Source: Mycobacterium numidiamassiliense
GTDB taxonomy: Bacteria; Actinomycetota; Actinomycetes; Mycobacteriales; Mycobacteriaceae
Assembly: GCF_900157365.1 (NCBI RefSeq)
Contig: NZ_FUEZ01000004.1
Location: 3,025,066 to 3,089,065 of the forward strand
DNA: 64,000 nucleotides
Reading direction: 5' to 3'
In this document: positions 60,201 through 64,000 of the stretch, piece by piece
How positions within the stretch are numbered: the first letter of the stretch is position 1
Layout of the letters: each line of letters opens with the position of its first letter
Made by a program: the position numbers and the translations under genes
Notes under the pieces: generated by a model
The model's database searches: none
What the model was told of the DNA's origin: nothing
Seen by the model: only the letters and a program-made list of their open reading frames with translations

Positions 60201-61109
60201 TTAGCGCTGCCGGGCTACGATCACGGGAATCCTGGCTGCGTGGGCCACTGCCGTGCTGACCGATCCCAGTAGCATTCCAGCGAATCCGCCGCGGCCGTGG
60301 CTGCCCACCACGACGAGTTGGGCCGACTCGGACTCATCGAGGAGATGGCGGGCCGGGTCGTCCCAAGCGACCCGCGGATGAACGGTGACATCCGGATAGC
60401 GCTCCCGCCACCCCGCCAGCCGCTCCGCGAGGATTTCATTACGCAGAGCCTCCTGCGCCGACCACTCCATACTTGGGGCCGCCGATAGGTCTGGGTCTCT
60501 CCACGCGTGCACTGCGACCAAGTCCACGCCGCGCCACGATGCCTCGTCGAACGCGACTGCGGTGGCCAATTCCGACGCTGGCGAACCGTCGACGCCCACC
60601 ACGACCGGCAGTTTGGAGGGATGCACCAAAGATGGAGCGTCGTCATGGATTACTGCAACTGGGCAGTGCGCATGGTGAATTAACCCGGTGCTGACCGAGC
60701 CGAGCAGGATCCGATTCAGACCGTGCCTCCCGCGACACCCCACCACTACCATCTGCGCCTCTTTGGAAAGGGCGACAAGCGGGGCCAGCGGCACCGAAAA
60801 GAACAGCTCGGTCTTAATTTGATTGGGGCCCACGCCACCCTCGCTGCTGCTTTCAACGACTTTGATTGCATCGGCGAGGAGTTTTCGGCCAGATTCTTGC
60901 CGTTCTGAATCCTCTTCGGCCGGGGGAAGTGGGACATCGGCCAGAAGCCACGGAGCTGGGCCCCAGGCCGCGGTGACCTCGACGTGGACGAGCGTGAGCG
61001 GCACATTGCGCATCCGCGCTTCGGAGGTGGCCCACCGCACCGCCGTCATGGATGACGATGACCCATCGACCCCGACCACGATGCCCGGAGATGTTGCGCT
61101 GTCAGACAT
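60201..61109 (-). CDS. Universal stress protein, tandem Usp domains
   Basis: 302 residues, two Usp domains (~8-150 and ~158-302). Both nucleotide motifs are complete: GCRGRHGLNRILLGS and GSHGRGGFAGMLLGS fit Gx2Gx9GS. It is clearly paralogous to the protein at 1591-2475. GGAGG precedes the ATG. A DosR-like box lies 96 bases upstream, shared with the divergent antiporter. Mycobacterial tandem Usps bind ATP and slow growth in hypoxia. Confidence 0.94.
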   Translation of the reverse strand: MSDSATSPGIVVGVDGSSSSMTAVRWATSEARMRNVPLTLVHVEVTAAWGPAPWLLADVPLPPAEEDSERQESGRKLLADAIKVVESSSEGGVGPNQIKTELFFSVPLAPLVALSKEAQMVVVGCRGRHGLNRILLGSVSTGLIHHAHCPVAVIHDDAPSLVHPSKLPVVVGVDGSPASELATAVAFDEASWRGVDLVAVHAWRDPDLSAAPSMEWSAQEALRNEILAERLAGWRERYPDVTVHPRVAWDDPARHLLDESESAQLVVVGSHGRGGFAGMLLGSVSTAVAHAARIPVIVARQR

Positions 61110-61204
61110 TCGCTGTAAGGCCTCCTTGTTGCCGGTGCAAGCGAGCGATGCGAATGACGCTAATCGCTTGGCGCCGGCGGGTCAGGAGTCGTTGGTCCCA
61201 GTCA

Positions 61205-61224
61205 GGTGGGTCATCAGGCCCCAG
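61205..61224. promoter_or_regulatory. DosR-like box between usp and antiporter genes
   Basis: GGTGGGTCATCAGGCCCCAG fits the core GGGNCNNNNGNCCC perfectly (GGGTCATCAGGCCC) and matches 12 of 20 full positions. It is nearly equidistant from both divergent starts (96 and 97 bases). Confidence 0.55.
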
Positions 61225-61321
61225 ACGACATGCCTTCAAACCAGGTTGAGGGGCTAGCTGGCGCACCGCAAATACGATTACCGGATGACGCTGCTTCGCA
61301 CCCCGGTGAACGGCCACTGAC

Positions 61322-62500
61322 GTGCAGGGGTTCGGTTTCGAAACACTGGCACTGCTGACCGCAATCGGTTTTTCCGGTCCGTTGCTTGCGGCATTGCCGC
61401 GCTTGCGGATTCCGGTGATTGTCGGTGAGCTGACCGCGGGACTCATCGTCGGCAAGACCGGCTTCGGTATCGTCGATGCCGCCGACCCAACGTTTCAGTT
61501 GCTCGCCAATATCGGCTTCGCGCTGGTGATGTTCGTCGTGGGCACCCATGTACCGATCCGCGGCCACGAGATGCGCTCGGCGGTGCCGCGGGCACTGGCG
61601 CGGGTGCTTCTGGGCGGTGCCGTCGCGTTCGCTCTCGCTATTGGGCTGGCGGCGGAGTTCGGCACCGGACACGCGGCGCTTTACACGGTGCTGATGGCCT
61701 CTTCGTCCGCGGCAATGGCATTACCGGTGATCGATTCGCTACGGTTGCAGGGACCACAGGTGCTGTCCGTCACTGCGCAGATCGCTGTTGCCGACACAGC
61801 GTGTATTGTGTTGTTGCCGTTGGTGATTGACATTCGGAATGCAGCGGCGGCAGCGCTGGGTGCGTTGGCAGTCGCCGGCTGCGCGGCGGTGCTGTTTGTG
61901 CTGCTGAGCGCGGTCGACCGCAGGGGCTGGCGTGCCCGCGCTCACTCCTATTCCGAAAAGCATCGCTTTGCGCTGGAATTGCGGACCAGCCTGATCGTGC
62001 TATTCGCGCTGGCTGCGCTGGCCGTCAGTACCCACGTGTCGGTCATGCTAGCGGGCTTCGCGGTGGGCTTGGTGATCGCGGCGGTCGGCGAACCTCGACG
62101 GCTGGCGCGTCAGTTATTCGGCATCACCGAGGGGTTCTTCAGCCCGCTGTTCTTCGTTTGGCTGGGCGCCTCCCTACAGGTACGCGAGTTGGGTTCGCAC
62201 CCGAAACTCATTGTGTTAGGGGTAAGCCTGGGGCTGGGTGCTGTGCTGGTGCATAGCGCAGGAAGGCTGCTCGGCCAGCCGTTGACACTCGCCGTGCTGT
62301 CGGCCGCGCAGCTCGGCGTGCCGGTAGCCGCGGCCACGATCGGGACCGAGGAACACCTGCTCGTCGCGGGGGAAGCATCGGCGTTGATGTTCGGCGCCTT
62401 GCTGACGATCGCCTGCGCATCGATCGCGGGCGCCTTGGCAGCGCGCGGCCAGAGCGCCGCAAACCACGATGAACCCACTGAGACCCATACGCCCACGTAA
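61322..62500 (+). CDS. KefB/CPA2-type cation:proton antiporter
   Basis: 392 residues from GTG 61322, with about eleven or twelve membrane helices. The CPA2 pattern is seen in RIPVIVGELTAGLIVGKTGFG, GFALVMFVVGTHVP, and the ASSSAAMALPVIDSLRLQG region; a further conserved stretch is TEGFFSPLFFVWLGAS. It exchanges K+ or Na+ for protons across the plasma membrane. There is no C-terminal Rossmann (TrkA-N) regulatory domain, and the hydrophilic tail is short. It is divergent from a stress protein gene across a DosR-like box, so it could manage pH or ion balance in hypoxia. Confidence 0.9.
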   Translation: MQGFGFETLALLTAIGFSGPLLAALPRLRIPVIVGELTAGLIVGKTGFGIVDAADPTFQLLANIGFALVMFVVGTHVPIRGHEMRSAVPRALARVLLGGAVAFALAIGLAAEFGTGHAALYTVLMASSSAAMALPVIDSLRLQGPQVLSVTAQIAVADTACIVLLPLVIDIRNAAAAALGALAVAGCAAVLFVLLSAVDRRGWRARAHSYSEKHRFALELRTSLIVLFALAALAVSTHVSVMLAGFAVGLVIAAVGEPRRLARQLFGITEGFFSPLFFVWLGASLQVRELGSHPKLIVLGVSLGLGAVLVHSAGRLLGQPLTLAVLSAAQLGVPVAAATIGTEEHLLVAGEASALMFGALLTIACASIAGALAARGQSAANHDEPTETHTPT

Positions 62501-62800
62501 CCTGCTGCGGCAACTGATCCCGCCGCAAGCATCGACGTATCGGTGAGCAGCCCGAGCGTACAGACCTCTAGAGCCCGCTGGATCATGTCCTGGGCCTCAT
62601 CAAAGCGTCAGCGGTGCAACACGATCGCGCGCATCTAGGGCCATTGGGCCCCGGGATCCCGGTGACGTAAGGCCTTTGGGGCTGGGACCTCGGTGTGACA
62701 AGAAGCGCGACTGAAGCACTTCTCACCAGTTTCGTTCGCCTCTATTGGCCGGATCAGGCAATTGGTCGAATCGACCTCAAGGCTGATCGAGGAGGCCGCA
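62501..62800. other. Interval between antiporter and Rv2628-like gene
   Basis: 300 bases with no gene. A GC-rich stretch at 62643-62691 contains words that only loosely resemble DosR boxes (at best one core mismatch, nine of 20 full positions). The Shine-Dalgarno GAGGAGG of the next gene is at 62789-62795. Confidence 0.45.
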
Positions 62801-63052
62801 ATGAGGTTCGTAAAGCATGTGACGCGGGTTGAGACGATCTACTGCGTCGCCGATCGCTTGCACAGTGGCCGCACAGTCCGGGTTCGCGGTCCCGAGATCG
62901 CACCTACAGTATCGGGGTGGCTTGCGGATCTGGGCGCGCACAGCCCCCTGGTTGAGGATCTCGCGCGAGCGGCGTGCGTCGGTGACTGGGCGACGGCCTG
63001 CGCCGTCGGCGACCAATTATCGGTTGATGTGTTCGTTGCGGCTGCGGCTTAG
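62801..63052 (+). CDS. Rv2628-type DosR-regulon protein, function unknown
   Basis: 83 residues from ATG 62801, fixed by GAGGAGG five bases upstream. VETIYCVADRLHSGRTVRVRG, TVSGWLADLGAHSPLVEDLA and CVGDWATACAVGDQLSVDV align closely with M. tuberculosis Rv2628, a latency-associated antigen of the DosR regulon. Rv2628 is ~120 residues with an N-terminal extension; the version here starts at its conserved part. Molecular role unknown. It is followed by an Rv3131-type gene 140 bases away. Confidence 0.85.
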   Translation: MRFVKHVTRVETIYCVADRLHSGRTVRVRGPEIAPTVSGWLADLGAHSPLVEDLARAACVGDWATACAVGDQLSVDVFVAAAA

Positions 63053-63192
63053 CTTCCGGCGGGGTACGCCATGCGCTGCCCACACGGATCGTGGCACAAA
63101 GTCCTTTCGGACTGGGGACGTCATGCTCTCGTACAGCCAGCCCAATTCGGCCATCGTTGGCATAACAAGTTTTACTGAAGGGGCCGATAGCC

Positions 63193-64000
63193 ATGAACGT
63201 GCACTTTCCCGATACTGGCACCATCCGGACGGTGCTGGCTCTGACGTCTCGCGCTCCCTCCGTCCATAACACTCAACCGTGGCGTTGGGTGGTGGGCTCG
63301 GAGAGCCTGCATCTCTACTCCGACGCCGACCGGCAACTGCCCAATATCGATCCCGATGGACGAGATCTCATCTTGAGTTGCGGTGCGGCACTGCATCACT
63401 GCGTGACCGCCTTAGCAGCGGTTGGTTGGCGATCCAAGGTGAATCGCCTCCCGAATCCCGCCGATCCCGCACACCTTGCCTCGATCGAATTGTCTCGTTC
63501 AACCGCTGACCCAGTCGACATAGCGCTCGCCGCGGCGATCCCGCGACGGCGGACCGACCGGCGGCACTACAGTTCCTGGCCGGTGCCGGTAGGCGATATC
63601 GGTGTGATGGCCGCACGAGCCGCTCGGAACGGCGTGACGCTGTGCGAAGTCCAAGACACCGACAACCTGCATAAGATTGTGGCTCAAGCTGTCTGGGATC
63701 ACATGACCCATGATTATCTTGTCGAACTCACCGAGTGGAGTGGACGCTATGCCTCGGTGGCCGGCGTCCCGGCCCGCAACACGCCGAAATCCGACCCGAA
63801 GGCAAAAGTTCCGAGTCGGCTCTTTGCCGGTCCGGCGCTGGCAATGACATCGGGCTCGTCACCCGACGAAGACAACGCCGTAGTGCTTGCTCTGGGAACT
63901 CGGGACGACGACAGGTTGGCCCAGCTGCGCGCCGGTGAGGCCACCAGCATCGTGTTGCTCACCGCCACATCGATGGGCTTGGCGAGTTGCCCGGTCACCG
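63193..64000 (+). CDS. Acg-family nitroreductase-like protein, Rv3131 type (3' end outside window)
   Basis: 269 codons are visible from ATG 63193 and the frame is open at the window edge. TSRAPSVHNTQPWRWVV, DGRDLILSCGAALHHCV, AAIPRRRTDRRHYSSWPVPVGDIGVMAARAARNG and GRYASVAGVPARN match M. tuberculosis Rv3131, a DosR-regulon nitroreductase homologue, more closely than Acg (Rv2032). The family binds FMN; activity is not established. About 60 residues should lie beyond the window. A small palindrome (AGTCCTTTCGGACT, 63100-63113) lies 80 bases upstream, but no convincing DosR box. Confidence 0.9.
   Translation, partial: MNVHFPDTGTIRTVLALTSRAPSVHNTQPWRWVVGSESLHLYSDADRQLPNIDPDGRDLILSCGAALHHCVTALAAVGWRSKVNRLPNPADPAHLASIELSRSTADPVDIALAAAIPRRRTDRRHYSSWPVPVGDIGVMAARAARNGVTLCEVQDTDNLHKIVAQAVWDHMTHDYLVELTEWSGRYASVAGVPARNTPKSDPKAKVPSRLFAGPALAMTSGSSPDEDNAVVLALGTRDDDRLAQLRAGEATSIVLLTATSMGLASCPVT

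Noticed and set aside
62643..62691. DosR-like words before the Rv2628-type gene
   Set aside because: Best match is nine of 20 positions; too weak to call despite the expected biology.
63100..63113. AGTCCTTTCGGACT palindrome before the Rv3131-type gene as a DosR box
   Set aside because: Half-sites face the wrong way relative to the DosR consensus; it may be a different operator or a small hairpin.
1..64000. CRISPR arrays, insertion sequences, prophage, tRNA or rRNA genes
   Set aside because: No regularly spaced repeats, transposase or integrase genes, terminal inverted repeats or RNA-gene signatures were seen on either strand.

Overview
The window is high-GC chromosomal DNA from a Mycobacterium, most likely a slow-growing non-tuberculous species. 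The evidence is a complete yrbEAB-mceABCDEF operon, a pstSCAB phosphate operon, an IdeR-type iron box, and several proteins whose only close relatives I recognise are M. tuberculosis DosR (dormancy) regulon members: Acg/Rv2032, Rv3131, Rv2628, a Rv1738-type DUF1876 protein, OtsB1/Rv2006 and tandem-domain universal stress proteins. These identities come from remembered sequences, not a database search.

Layout. 1-2.5 kb: acyl-CoA dehydrogenase tail, ECF sigma/anti-sigma pair, universal stress gene behind two DosR-like boxes. 2.3-6.8 kb: aromatic ring-cleavage operon (extradiol dioxygenase, FAH-family hydrolase, FAD hydroxylase) with a divergent TetR gene and paired palindromic operators. 6.85-8.6 kb: IdeR-boxed small zinc-ribbon protein and a membrane acyltransferase. 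8.7-12.7 kb: pstSCAB. 12.9-21.5 kb: tightly coupled operon for PEP synthase, a ferredoxin-bearing GltD-like oxidoreductase, pyruvate:ferredoxin oxidoreductase (NifJ) and a DHOD-like flavoprotein. 22.2-27.5 kb: MFS transporter and OtsB1 trehalose-phosphatase/GH65 fusion, preceded by an apparent pfkB 5' remnant with a DosR-like box. 27.5-39.5 kb: a protein with three Phd-type repeats, the mce operon and its TetR gene, linked by three copies of one palindrome. 40-44.8 kb: unknown small protein, atypical pyruvate kinase, divergent GAPDH, aldo/keto reductase. 44.8-55.4 kb: lipid or xenobiotic catabolism genes (two kinase-like phosphotransferases, TetR, two SDR epimerases, NTF2-like, thioesterase, quinone oxidoreductase, acyl-CoA dehydrogenase). 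55.6-64 kb: DosR-type cluster (DUF1876, Acg nitroreductase, two-component ABC transporter without binding protein, universal stress protein, KefB-like antiporter, Rv2628-like protein, Rv3131-like nitroreductase cut by the window end).

Unifying reading (inference): much of the window looks like a hypoxia/redox adaptation region. Matches to GGGNCNNNNGNCCC, the core of the DosR box, exact or with one mismatch, precede the universal stress genes, otsB1, the pyruvate kinase/GAPDH pair and acg. The same region carries an anaerobic-type route acetyl-CoA <-> pyruvate <-> PEP (PFOR + PEP synthase) with spare glycolytic enzymes. No RNA genes, insertion sequences, CRISPR arrays or replication origin were recognised.
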